Of a DNA stretch of 64,000 bases, positions 10,493 to 21,417 are shown piece by piece (position 1 is the stretch's first letter; each line of letters begins with the position of its first letter). The position numbers and the translations under genes were made by a program. Location of the stretch: the NCBI GenBank assembly GCA_000697355.1, contig JNEN01001275.1, positions 186,001-250,000 of the forward strand, given 5' to 3'. This DNA comes from Syncephalastrum monosporum B8922 (lineage: Eukaryota; Mucoromycota; Mucoromycetes; Mucorales; Syncephalastraceae). The notes below the pieces were generated by a model. The model was not told where the DNA came from, made no database searches, and saw only the letters and a list, made by a program, of their open reading frames with translations.

Positions 10493-11346
10493 TAGGTATG
10501 TAGAAAGTACGCTTCTGTCGAACGATCAGCTGACTTTAGAATGAATCGCGATAGGCTAGTTTCCATAAATGTTTTGCCCATCTATCGACGTAACATCATA
10601 TTGCGAATCCCTAGTAAATTTTTGGCACAAGCAAAGATAAGATATTTCGCCAACTTCCCAGTTTTCCGGTTCGTGCAGAATGAAGCAACATCATATGCGA
10701 AAAATACATTTTCTACTAAATGGGGTTTTCTATTCAAGCAATCATCAAACTTAGCAACAGAATATGTGCAGAATCCTTGGATATCGTCGATGAGAACTTG
10801 ATTGCGCGCATCTCTGGCGCCACGGAAACTGATTTTTGGTCTTTGCGCGAAATGTTACTCCACGTATGCGCAAAACATTTTTGGAAAAATGTGTACATAC
10901 AGTAGCATTCCTGTGGAACTTTGAGGCTGCGGCATCGTCCTTTTGATTCATTTATTTGTGTCCCAATTACGTACGTAATGCATCATCATGAGGCGAACGA
11001 GGGAGACCATCGGTACAGAACCTGCCCCTTGGAAATCACCATTGTCACCTTATATAGAATGTGTCTCCAAAACCGAATAGTGTGCTGTGACATGCTACCT
11101 AGAACATGATTTATAGCAGCCGACCTCATGCGCCAGATAGATTTTGCATCTAGAAATATAAATCTGCTTTATTTTATCAAGGTTTGCAGCTGAGCGAAAC
11201 ATATACAGCTGCATTGATGATATGTCATAAATAAGAAGGGAGAAATAACCGAGAGGGAAGCAATGTCGGGCATGGAGCAATAAGTAGGAGATTTTTCATT
11301 TTTTCTTTGCTTGAGAGTCTTATGTCGTTTTGCCACCTTAGACAGT

Positions 11347-11718
11347 TTACTGACGGTGCTTGATGTGGCGAGCATAATCGGGGTTAAGGCCGACACACTT
11401 GCTGACGTGGGGACCGTCGCAGCGAATGGCCACGAGCGAGGCCGCAGAGCAGGATTGAGCACATGCGGCATGGGCTTGTTCGTCGCAAGCTTGGGGCTTG
11501 CTCTTGTTGTTGACATCCGTGGTCAGGCATACTGGCGTGCTCTGCTGGCATACACACGCCATGTTGTCCACCTTATGACCGTGGACACCGCACAGGCCGA
11601 CCGCGGCGCCGTACTGATGGGCGGAGGGACATGACTCGAGGCGGGGGTCGAGCTCGCCCTGGGCAAAGACGGCGGCCACAGCCACCGAGGCGACGATAAC
11701 AGCTTGCAAGACACGCAT
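11347..11718 (-). CDS. Small secreted cysteine-rich protein, 123 aa
   Basis: An intronless frame that opens with a textbook signal peptide (MRVLQAVIVASVAVAAVFA, cleavage expected near AQG). The mature part of about 100 residues has ten cysteines with the spacing C-x12-C-x11-C-x-C-x6-C-x13-C-x7-C-x3-C-x9-C-x7-C, an even number that would allow five disulfides, and a His/Arg-rich tail. The CxC pair recalls CFEM modules, but the full CFEM spacing is not met, so I assign no family. A likely TATA stretch (ATATATATATTTAAA on the minus strand, 11722-11740) lies very close to the start. Secreted wall or surface protein, or an effector-like protein, are both open; this is inference from size and cysteines only. 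Confidence 0.75.
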   Translation of the reverse strand: MRVLQAVIVASVAVAAVFAQGELDPRLESCPSAHQYGAAVGLCGVHGHKVDNMACVCQQSTPVCLTTDVNNKSKPQACDEQAHAACAQSCSAASLVAIRCDGPHVSKCVGLNPDYARHIKHRQ

Positions 11719-11854
11719 AATGGTTTAAATATATATATATAGAAAAAAATAAGACAAGGCAGAAACGGAGAGGCGAAACGCATGGGGGCGTTATATAGAC
11801 AGGTATTGGAATCCCAGCTTGGGCTAAACATGAACAACATTCTTGTGATTATTA

Positions 11855-13497
11855 TTATGCGGAGGCGGCATTCGCCTTGGTATCTGTTGCTGAAGAGGAG
11901 GGGGCAGGATTGGAATCAGTACTGGGATGATTATGATTATGATTATGAGTATGAGTATGGGGATGATAATGATCGTCATGCACCACCGAGCGGAAACCAC
12001 GCGAGGAAGGGCGCGGGGGTGAGAGCGAGGGAGGGTATTCAGGCTTGGTCGGATAGGTGCTACCAAATTGGCGCTGCTGTTGTTGCTGGAGCTGTTCCTG
12101 GAGCTGCAACAGATGGAGCTGCTGTGTCCGGTGCGTCGCCAATGCGGATTTAGCGGTCTGGCTCATACTCTGGTGCTGTGGCTGCTGTGGCTGGTAACGC
12201 TGGGAGGGGATGGAGGAGGAGGGGGTGGTGGTATATGAGGAATGAACACTAGGCGGAGGAGATGCATGCGAGGGCGCGGACGTGATGCGGTGTGCTTGGG
12301 TTCGTATCAGACCTTTCGATAATTCGCTGCTGCTTGTCGTGTGATGGTGACCTGTGTCTTGCAACTGCACGCGTACGGTCAGCGTGTGCAGCTTGTCACG
12401 CAAGCCGCGATTTCGTTTTTCGAGGTATCGGATGTAATCGACGGCCTTGAAAAGGACAGCGCTCTTGCTGTTATTCATGTTTTTCAAGGTGGGGATAATC
12501 TCAGTAAGGTCTTTGAATCCAGTTCGAATGGTACTACGTCGCTTTTGCTCAGATGCGATGTGGTTGGCCCGTTTCTCTTCGGTGGTCAGCAGCTCCTTGT
12601 GGGGCCGATTGCGCCGCTCTTGCATCGTACGCTTCTTGCCTTCGCGTTCCTCGAGTGGGTCGGCCGAGCGCTTGCGTTCTCTTTTCGAGGTGGCAGAGCT
12701 GGACGGCCAGGGGGACGGCGGCGGCTCAGTCATACTGAGCTCCCGTTGATGGATGCGCTTTTGCTCATCAAGTGACCGCAGGATAGAATTGCGGCGCCGC
12801 TCTTCGTCTTCGTCGGTGTCCATGACGAATTTGTTGCTTTTGTTTTCAGTCGTAGACGCAGGGAGAGTGCTGCTGTAAAACGAGCTTCCTCCCAAAGGGC
12901 GATGCGATGGAACGACGATATCTTGCTCTGACATCGCTGCTGCTGCTTGTGCTGCATGGTCGAGCTGCAGGCTGGGATCCATAAAGAAATCATCGAGAAA
13001 CTGGGAAAAGGCGCGCTGATCTTCATCATCCAGTAGTTTGCTTTGAGCTGAAGCAAACGCGTATGAGCTGTTGTCAAGGTTGAAGAAGGGATCGTTAGGC
13101 TGGGTAGCTGGGTTAGAGACAGCGGTATTGTTGTTGTTTTGGTAACTGGTGACGGCAGGTGGTTCCTCGAGAGGCACGGGAATGGCGAAGCTTGGATCGA
13201 GGCCAAAGCTAAACTGGAAATCTGCAACGTGCGGGTTGTCAGCAATTTGGAACAAGAGGGAACAGACATTTGCTTTTGTTTACCTTCGAAAGGTACAGGT
13301 TCCTGAAGAGGTTCAGTGTTCAAGGAAGTGGAGTGCAAATAGGGCCAGCTGCTACTGCTATTGCTACTGTTACTATTGCTGTTGCTGTTGCTGTTACTGT
13401 CAGTGCTGGTCTTGTTGCGGACTGCCTCCGTATAAGGAAGCAGGTTGGCTGAGGCTGACGACGATGAGGACGTAGCATGGGGGTGTGGGTAATTCAT
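11855..13497 (-). CDS. bHLH transcription factor, Ino4-like, 526 aa
   Basis: Sequence-specific regulator in the nucleus. Two exons, 13497-13284 and 13221-11855, separated by a 62-bp intron; ATG 13497 begins MNYPHPHATSS. The bHLH domain is at about residues 285-345: basic region NHIASEQKRRSTIRTGF with the H/E/R contacts expected for CACGTG-type E-boxes (one Arg replaced by Gln), then LTEIIPTLKN, a short loop, and SAVLFKAVDYIRYLEKRN. The pattern HxxSExKRR...IR..F..L..IIP is closest to fungal Ino4, the dimer partner for phospholipid and general metabolic genes, but I cannot separate it from other small E-box binders. The N-terminus has Ser/Asn repeats (NSNSNSNSNSS), the C-terminus long Gln and His-rich stretches (HTHTHNHNHNH) and no second known domain. 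A Leu-rich helix after the bHLH (LRDKLHTLTVRVQL) may extend dimerisation. Confidence 0.87.
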
Positions 13498-13846
13498 GAA
13501 CGCGGTCAAGTGCAAAGGAAGAAAAAAGATAGAAGATAGAAAAAAAATATAAGAAATAATACAAAAGCCTTGCGCACGTACAACAAAAGGTACGAGCTAA
13601 AAAGCAAAGGCAAGAAAGGAATAAGAGAATGGAAAGAGAGGAGAGGGCGCGGGGAAGAAATCACAAGACTTCACATTCACGGTTCCACAAACCATCTCCA
13701 CAGTTTGGGATCTTCCACACACGAACATCCGCTCCATGGCATCCTGTTCCTTATTATCATCCTTATCATCCTCTGTCATATCCCGTTTTATTTGTTTCTG
13801 TAATCTAATCAAATGACGGTGATAATTGCCATGTTCCCATCCGCGT
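13498..13846. other. Intergenic between bHLH start and phosphatase stop
   Basis: 349 bp that hold the bHLH promoter and the phosphatase 3' UTR, both on the minus strand. Purine-rich on the + strand around 13590-13660. No gene. Confidence 0.5.
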
Positions 13847-15566
13847 TCAAACAGCCTTGCATTCACTTTCCCAGTCATCCGGGATCTGCTCCTTGACAAT
13901 CTTCTTGAACGCCTCGAGGGTACACAGACTCTTGTCTCCATCGTAATGCTCACCTTGTCCGGCGCATCCAGGCAACTCGAGAACCTTTTCGTTGTAGCGC
14001 ACACGGACGTAATGCTCCGTCTTCTTGAGAGGATTCCAAGACTTGCTCTTTCCCTTGTACAATTCAAAGAGGATGGCGCTGCAAAACGGAGGCCATCTAT
14101 CATAAAAAATTAGATGAGTCAGACTTTTTGGGTCGGGAGGGTGTCGTACCTGTTATTGAAACCGCCGAGGATAATGAGAAGAGGTGCTACGGTCGTGTCA
14201 TGGCCGGAATAGATAGCTATTATATTTATAATGGCTTCTGTCAGCAACACATGGTATAGCTGTCATGCATCACACACAGACCTAGCTTGTGCTCGTGATC
14301 GCCCGTGTTCTTGTCGGAACCGTCTGCCCGCTGGACCATCCGATCTCGGATATCGCCCATGACGGCTCCCAGGCCCAGACGCCGCACTTCTTGTGATGAC
14401 TGCGTGCCATAGAACCATTCCTTGACGACCACATCCTCCAAGTCGCGAAGCGTCTCTTCATCAATGTCCTTCGGGAGGTCAAAACCGTGTGCCTTGGCAG
14501 ACGCCAGCGTATCTAAAATGGTGTAAAAGAAAGGAAAAGTCAAACCAGGCCTTGTTTCTTCTCAATCAACTCCTCTGCAATCACTCACCCAAGATACCGT
14601 TCGCCGACGGGTGGCTGTCAAGTGAAACATCGTCGACATAGCTATTCAGACGCTTGGAGAGCGACTTGAATTGGTCGGCGCACATTTCAGACACCTGCTT
14701 GTGAAAATCCTTGGCCAGTTGTCGGAGACGGTAGCAGTTTGGATTCGGAAAGAGATTATCGACGCGTGGATCGCTAACTTGCCGTGTGAGTATTTTTCGT
14801 TTCTCGTTAAAAATGGACAAATGCTAATTACCGAGTACGAATCTTTAGGGTGAAATTCTCAGGGCGGTGGTTGGGAGGATAGAGGCCGGAAGCAACCAAT
14901 TGTTGGACAGATTCTTGTGTCCGAGTATAATCGGTGCTTCGAATATAGACCGCCTTGTCATCAAACACCTCGGGCAGGAAGTGCAGCCTATCGCATATGA
15001 GAAGGCACGAAAAATTCATCATGAGTTGCTTACTTGTCTACATAGATCTCGCGGAGACGTGCACCGAGTCTGGCCATGTTGGTACGGCCTACGTTGGTCA
15101 ATTGACCGTAATAGCTGTCCAGTCTTATGAGTAGGAAAGCATAGCTAGAAAGGTCACAGACGTACCATGCACCCGCAGGGAGGGTAGTGCGAGACTTGTC
15201 CTTGGCCTGGGTTTCTACCAGGCGTTGAAGGGGGACAACATCCTTCACGTCCTGAGATAACGACATAATGGTAGCAAACATGTGTCCGTTGGCGTCACAC
15301 ACGTTCCACACCGCAGGAAACAATTGGACAAGCCGCTTGCGCACGGGCGTACGTTCACCTGCACAGAAGAAATAAGGTCATAAACGCGGTGTACGGAATG
15401 AAGCAGACGTACCGTGGCGGTGGACGACTTGCAGAAGGCTGCAGAAAGAGAAGAAGACAAAGTGTCAAGAAAAAGAGACGGTGAAAACAGGGGAATAAAC
15501 GTACGTCAGCTCAAGATCTTCTGGGTGATGGCTGTCTTCAACCTTCGGTAGGGCAGCAGTAACCAT
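13847..15566 (-). CDS. Histidine acid phosphatase (ACP6/2-phosphoxylose phosphatase-like)
   Basis: A branch-2 histidine phosphatase that hydrolyses phosphomonoesters through a phospho-His intermediate. The catalytic motif is assembled by splicing: LLQVVHRHG from the short exon at about 15437-15412 joins ERTPVRKRL in the next, giving RHGERTP. The C-terminal HD motif is YSGHDTTVAPLL (exon near 14200). Between lie the family's helical cap pieces (YGQLTNVGRTNMARLGARLRE, YIRSTDYTRTQESVQQLVAS, which contain the usual G..Q....G..LR and R.T...RT..S). No signal peptide is visible at MVTAALPKVEDSHH, so the enzyme is probably intracellular, like the lysophosphatidic acid phosphatase type rather than secreted phytases. 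About eight short exons. A WESECKAV C-terminus follows two late cysteines that may pair. Confidence 0.87.
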
Positions 15567-16430
15567 GACAAAGAAGGTCGACTGATGAGGTAAATGAAGT
15601 AAATGGCTGGGTCGTGCCGGGCTGCAGGGTTTATGTAAAAAGTTAATTTGGCAGAGCGACCCGCTATATAAAATACTCACGCCGATATACCATCATCCAG
15701 TGACCCTTGTTCATTGCCATATATATACACCGTCTTGACACACACACACTCTCCATAGCCAACTCTATCTATTCTTCTACTGTGCATAACCAACTTAAAA
15801 ATTATCGCCTGACTGCATGCCCAAACGATTGGACCATTTCTTTTCTCTTCATCCGAGATTGTGTTGCCCGGTTGTCATTAAATTCCCCTGCGCGTTGCCG
15901 GCGAAACTCATTACTGATCAGTGACGCCTCCACTTTATCTTGCTTACAATAATATGCAGCTGTTGTTAATGCCAATTGCTTATGATTGATAAAGGCACAA
16001 AACACAGAATTCGATCCCATTTTTATTTGGTAACGCGTCTGTTCAAGATCTATCGCGCTCTGATTGGCTAATTCCAGCGAGAAAAAATGCGCGTAAATCT
16101 CTAGGCGGAGAAAAAATTGGCAGAGGGAAGCGCGCGCTGGCGCGCAGGGGGGGGTCACGCGCGCGTGATGAGAGCAAAAAAGAAAAAAAAAAAAAAAAAA
16201 AAAAAAACCAGCAAAATGAGGAGTACAGCCGAGGGGCGGAGGAACTACCCCGTTTCCACCTTCTTTTCTTTTCCTCTCTTTTCCTCTGTTTTTTACCTTC
16301 TACCTTCTTCGCCTTCGCACCCTACACCTTACTTCTAAGATGGCTACCCCTTCTGAGCACCAACCCAGTAAGTCTCCATCACACCCGGCATTTTGTATTG
16401 CGTATATATTTAAAATATTGTAAAAAAGTG
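15567..16430. promoter_or_regulatory. Divergent promoter with MCB-like box and CG palindromes
   Basis: Region between the phosphatase (-) and FHA (+) genes. It contains ACGCGT (16033-16038), the yeast MBF/MCB core, and two perfect CG-rich palindromes, AGCGCGCGCT (16129-16138) and TCACGCGCGCGTGA (16155-16168), followed by a 25-nt A run (16183-16207) and a pyrimidine tract up to about 16330. Poly(dA:dT) next to binding sites is a common nucleosome-free promoter arrangement. In budding yeast the FHA genes TOS4 and PLM2 are SBF/MBF targets; a similar control here is inference. Confidence 0.5.
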
Positions 16431-17803
16431 ATGGAGGCCTATCAGATGCATTCGCCACCTCAGAAGCCGATGCTGGCCATGAACTCGGACGACTTTGCGC
16501 CCACATCCGAGCTGCGCGAGAGCTCCTCTGCCGTCGTGACCGAGCCACTCGTTACGGTGGTGGCGCGCAAAGACGACGAAATCACACTCGGACGCGGTAC
16601 AGCCGCGACGATTAAAATCGGACGCAGGAACCGCAACATTAGCCGCATCCATGCACGCATCACCTATAAAGACGAGTACTGCCTTCAAGTCGTGGGACTG
16701 AACGGGGTTGTAGTGGACGGCGTACTGTACAACCAACACGAGAGCGCCTCACTCAAGGACCGGTCACTGATTAATGTGCTGGGTTCCAAGATCCTCTTTC
16801 TCATCCCCGAGCAGACCAACGAACAAAAAGAACAGCAAACGAAAGAATACGCACCCTTTTTGGACGAGCCTACCTCGCCCCCCTCCGAACTGAGCGTACT
16901 CGACTCCTCCCTTGAGCATGACCACGAGAACGAGCATGAACATGACGAAGACGAAGACGAAACAAAAGAAAACGACCCCAAATTTACGAATGACGACCGG
17001 CACGAGGAACAGATTGATCAAAACCCGGCCGAGCACGTGAAGGAGGAAGAAGAGCAGCAACACGCACAGCTCGTAGCATCTCCTGTGGAGATCAAGCCGG
17101 AAGAAGAACCCTCTGAACCAAAATACAGAGAGGAAGATGAAGATCTGTCGGCGGAGGAAGACGTCGTGGTGGAAGACGAAGAGAAGCTGTCGGACGACGA
17201 AGAAGACGGATGGAACGAGCACTATGCCGATGTAATCATCGAGACTCTTGGTAACTCACTAAAGACAAATACATGTATATCTGGACATATTCAACTCAAC
17301 CTTATCTCTTCTTCATTCATGAATCAGTTTTCTCGCGCAAGTCTTCCATGCCTGTCAGTGATATTTGCGCACGCATCATGCAGTCACACAACAATGAGCG
17401 CCAAACCCGCGAGGTATGGACACGCCGCATTCAGCGTGTACTTAAGGCACAACCCTTTTTCGGCGAGATCGTGCGCAAGGGCAAGACCGCCGACGGCTCA
17501 CCCAAGGAGAATCTGTACTATTACAGCAGCGAGTCGGACCCTGTCGAGTGGCGAAGGGCAACCTACACCCAGGTGGGCCGAAGTGCGCGCAAGTGCACGC
17601 TCCAGGACAAACAATACTTCTTCAAGATTCCGCCCAAGCTCGGTAGCCGGGCCCGTAACACCTATGTTCCACCGCCGGCGCGTGCTTACGAAAAGAAGCG
17701 TAAACAGAGCCCAGTCGAGGATGAGTCCGAGGAAAAAAAAGTCAAGATCGATGCACCCAACGACGATGATCTGAGCAGCAGCAAGGAAAATGTCATGGTA
17801 TAG
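16431..17803 (+). CDS. FHA-domain chromatin/transcription regulator, Tos4/Plm2-like, 431 aa
   Basis: Nuclear protein with an N-terminal forkhead-associated domain that reads phosphothreonine. The FHA fold (about residues 40-120) shows ITLGRG, then GRRNRNISRIHARI (the S..H phosphopeptide-binding core) and NGVVVDG. A long acidic linker (Glu/Asp runs) follows, then a basic conserved C-terminal module (ICARIMQSHNNERQTREVWTRRIQRVL, FFGEIVRKGKTADG) that looks like a small winged-helix fold, and a KR-rich tail (EKKRKQ) suited to nuclear import. Exons 16431-17250 and 17328-17803. An upstream ATG at 16340 with a donor (A|GTAAGT) could add a first exon MATPSEHQP, but it would need a weak acceptor (AAAAAAG at about 16429); the start is therefore uncertain. 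The domain order matches yeast Tos4/Plm2; homology to them is inferred, not proven. Confidence 0.75.
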
Positions 17804-18167
17804 GCCGTCGTCTTATTCACCAAAACCTACCTACCCTTCTCCACTACCACACAGCCGCAACTTCTCACAAGCACACGCACAACACACACAGCTTGATATG
17901 ACACCGCATATCAGCTTTTTTTTTGTCGCCTCATTTCTTCCATCCCATCTTGTAATTTGGTTACACATATCCAATGATTTCATTGAGACACGCACAGACA
18001 CATTCACACTCAACTCACACACTCACACATATATATACGAGCTGTCATTAACCTTTGGCACTCTTTTTGCATTCGAAATATAATAAACAATTAAATGAGA
18101 TACGAAAAAGAAAGGGTTGAAACAAAAAGAGAATGGTATGAGTTTATATGTATTATAATAGATCGAT
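17804..18167. other. Convergent intergenic region with CA-rich simple sequence
   Basis: 364 bp between the tail-to-tail FHA and alcohol oxidase genes. It has CACA-rich simple sequence around 17870-17892 and 17990-18030, and an AATAAA-like stretch near 18080-18085 for polyadenylation. No gene. Confidence 0.5.
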
Positions 18168-20594
18168 TTAGAGCTTGGCATTGGAGCCACTCTTGATGAT
18201 GCTGTCAGCGACATGGAGGGCGACAGCTTCGGTGGTGACCATGGGGTTGACACCACTCGCGGTAGGGAAGAGCGAAGCGTCCGAGATGAACAGATCCTTG
18301 ACTTCCCACGTCTCACCGGTAGGCTTAGCGACCGACACCTTGGGGGTGACGCCCATGCGGCACGAGCCCATTTGGTGAGCGGCAAACACACCGGCGCCGT
18401 CCTGGGGAAGGCCGTAGCGGGAGACCTGCTTGAGCCACTCCTCGAAGCGCGGGTTATCCGCGCGGGACTCCTCGCCCTTGTTGAACTTGAAGCCATCGAC
18501 GCCATATTGGCCGGTGTGGACCTCGCGCGCGCCGGCGGCCGCCAGGACACGCAGCGAGCGGATAATGCCCTCCATAAGCGAGCGGCGGTCGTGGGTGGAC
18601 AGGCGGAAGTCGACGATCATGTTGTTGTCCTTGTCGTAGCGAACGACGCCCTTCGAATCCTTGTCACGGCTGAGGATGAGCATAGGCGCGCATCGGCGGT
18701 AACGCAGCATGAGGCTCTTGTGCTGGGCCGCGCCGCGCCAGGGCAGGACAGTCGAATAACTGCCGGGGTGGAGCGAAGGCACTTCGAGTTTGGCACCATA
18801 GCCCTCATGATCAACGTTCTCTGCAACGTTGCTGACTGCGGTCATGATCGAGCCGCGGAACATGTCGACGTCGTGGTCAAAGAAACCAAAGGTGATGCAG
18901 CAAGGGTGGATACGAAGGTGCTGACCGATGTTCTTATTGGTCAGGCCCGTGCGCTGCAGGACACCGGGCGTCTGGAGCGAGCCGGCAGCCACGACGACTT
19001 GATCCGCGCGGAGGTTGATCTTGTGCTTGTAATGCGCGAGCACCTCAACACCGACGGCCTTGCCGTTCTCGACGAGGACGCGCTGAACCTTGGACATGTC
19101 GACAAACTTGGCGCCGTGCTCATGGGCGTCGCGCAGCCACGAGTTCATCGTGCCGTTCTTGACACCGTCACGGCAACCCGCAAAGCAGAAACCGCATTCG
19201 TGATCGCGTCCGTCCGTGTTTTGGTGCAGATCCGCGACAGGATAGCCAAGCTCCCTAAAAGTCAATGAAAAACGCGACGTCCATATTTTAGAAAAATGAT
19301 CGCAGGTGCTACGAAGGGGAAAACTTACTGGCAGCCCTTGACAAGAATCGCGTTAGGTCCGTTATGCTTGACACCCGAAGTTTTAGCACCAATGCGGTCA
19401 AAGACACGATCAAGGTCTTCAGAGAACTTTTATGGCAAATTTTAATTGGATGAGCGCACAATTCATTTGGACGGATACACAAGCATGTAAGCTTTAATCA
19501 GTACATTACCTTGGGAGAAACAAAGTGTGACAGACCTTGACGAGCCCATTCCTCGCGCACAAAGTGTTGCAGCTTTTTTTTTTTTTTTTACAAAGAATGT
19601 TAGCCACTTTTAGACTTCTTCTTGTATCACAACGTGACAACTTACCTTGAGTGAAGCAGACCAGTTCACGGTCGTGCCACCACCAAAGGTGCTGCCAGCC
19701 AAAATATTGACCGTGCCCTCGTAGGTAGAGAAGAAGCCACCATACTCGTAAAGGTCATTGAAAGCGCTGGATTCGTGCAACTTGAAATCGTCTTCGTGAT
19801 GGTATTTGCCTTTTTCGATCACCAGGACCTTCTTACCCGCCTTGGCCAACTCAGCTGCTGTGACACCTACAGTGCGTTATAGTAAGAGGTTGATGAGACA
19901 CAGAGTAAAAGTAGGTAGGCAGATCTCAGAGAAGATATGAGGAGATATGAAACTTACCACCGCCGGCGCCGCTGCCAATAATAATGACATCGAACTTGAC
20001 ATCGGGCTGCTGGAGTTCCTCGACGGTCAGCATGGGCAGACGCTCCGGGGTGCGCTCAGGCTTGTAGTCGGCATGAGTGCGAACGTCATCGGTACCCGGG
20101 TATTGCATGCCTTCGTGGAGGGCCGACTGGATGCGACCGTAGGCAGGGTGACATGAGGTGGAGAAGAACATCTTGTACAGCAAGCGGAGGGGCGGCAGGT
20201 ACGAATTCTTCCACTTCAGCGCGACCTTTTCACGTTCCTGCCGTGTCAGGTCGTAGAACCGGTTGTAATGGCCCGTCAGCGCCAGCGAACCGGCCTTCTT
20301 GGAGAGCAGGGTCAGGACAAGCAGGATCTCGGCCCGCTTGTCGACAGCCAGGGCACGATTCAGGAATGCCATGATGACTTCGTCATTCTGGAGACTGGAG
20401 TTGGAGAGGCGGCAGAAGCTCTGGATCTGTTCCTTGGTGTGGGTGCCGTAGCTCTCGAACTCCTTGATCAGCTCGGCCTCTTCCTCTGGCGACAGCTCGG
20501 CCACGAACGTGTCAAGAAGACTGTCAAACACCTTCTTCTGTTCCTCGTTAAATTCGAAGGGCGGGGCCACGAGTTTCCGGTTGGGGTCAATCAT
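18168..20594 (-). CDS. GMC-type long-chain fatty alcohol oxidase with C-terminal AKL, about 700 aa
   Basis: FAD-dependent oxidase of long-chain alcohols (FAO family), part of alkane and omega-fatty-acid use. Five exons; exon 1 (20594 to about 19960) has the FAO-specific helical N-terminus (FEFNEEQKKVFDSLLDTFV) and the start of the Rossmann motif, IIIGSGAGGG, which continues after the intron with VTAAELAKAG and VIEKG. Further GMC marks are GSTFGGGTTVNWSASLK, CGFCFAGCRDGVKN, VVAAGSLQTPGVL, and near the end HQMGSCRMG and FISDASLFPTASGVNPM, which hold the catalytic His region. The protein ends in SNAKL, a good PTS1 peroxisomal signal. Two acceptors inside the gene (AG at 19573-19574 after sixteen A, and AAAAG at 19427-19431) lack a pyrimidine tract. 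The long antisense frame at 18213-19268 is a shadow. Confidence 0.92.
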
Positions 20595-21417
20595 AATGGT
20601 AGAAATTTAGACAGTAAAGGGATTATAAGTGCGTGTAACTAGTTAATAAAGAAAAAGAATGAATAGAAAAAAGACTCGGCCAAGCTTTTCTTGAGCGCTT
20701 ATATGAAGAAGCAAGAAAAAAAAAGGAAGGGGGATGAGTCCGAACTAGGCGGGAAGAAATCAATGAAAAAAGCGCGTGCCTTTAACTTTCTTTTTTTCTT
20801 ACCTGGATGTGGGGAAGTGTCCAAATTGGGTATAAACCTCCTGACAGAATCATTTCCCACTGACCTCTTCAACATCCGATTTTATTCGGGATTTCCTCTT
20901 GAACCCCATCATTGCTTTTCATCTATATATGTATGACAGCGAGCGACCAGACAGTAGTAATCCGTGCATCTCCCATAGCGGAGTTGTTCGGTCGATCCCA
21001 GAATGCCTTTTGTTGTCTCCGTTTACATGCGTTTACCTGCATATCTGTCACTTATCCCCGTCTCTGACTGTCGTATAATGAAAGACGCTTGCTTTATTTC
21101 TACAGAGGGTCCGTGCTACCCCATCTCCTTGGAATATAGAATCCCGACCTCCAATAGTCTTTTTCCACTACTGTTAATGCGCTCGCAGCCAATTTTTTTT
21201 TCTTCTTCCTTTTTTTTTAAAAAGGAACCTTGCGCTTTACAGCAGCGCTGACAAAAGGGGTAAATTTGCTTTTACAATTGTGCCCTACACCCAATTTGAC
21301 TGAAAGGGAACGACACAAGATGATGACGTATGTAGGGGTGGAGGTATTGTATTGAACAAGCATGCAAGAAGTAGAAGTAATAGGAAATGAACATGTGTAT
21401 GAAGGAAAAGAGAATAA
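20595..21417. other. Intergenic, alcohol oxidase promoter and KRE33 3' end
   Basis: 823 bp between two minus-strand genes. It is AT-rich with T runs near 20785 and 21195-21220. No gene, tRNA or repeat recognised. Confidence 0.5.

Larger units (their letters stand above)
9442..11346. other. Gene-free region of 1.9 kb
   Basis: AT-rich intergenic DNA between the small membrane protein and the secreted protein gene. Short frames at 10541-10801 and 10720-10905 lack any family resemblance or intron signals and I do not call them. The region does contain a dispersed repeat copy (10225-10403) and a GC-rich hairpin patch (10413-10492), listed separately. Confidence 0.55.

Noticed and set aside
10541..10905. 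Two overlapping small + frames in the gene-free region
   Set aside because: No homology recognised, no splice logic, AT-driven composition.
18213..19268. A 351-codon open frame on the + strand
   Set aside because: It lies exactly antisense to the long last exon of the alcohol oxidase, whose protein is highly conserved. The antisense product has no family features and comes from GC-rich codon use on the other strand.
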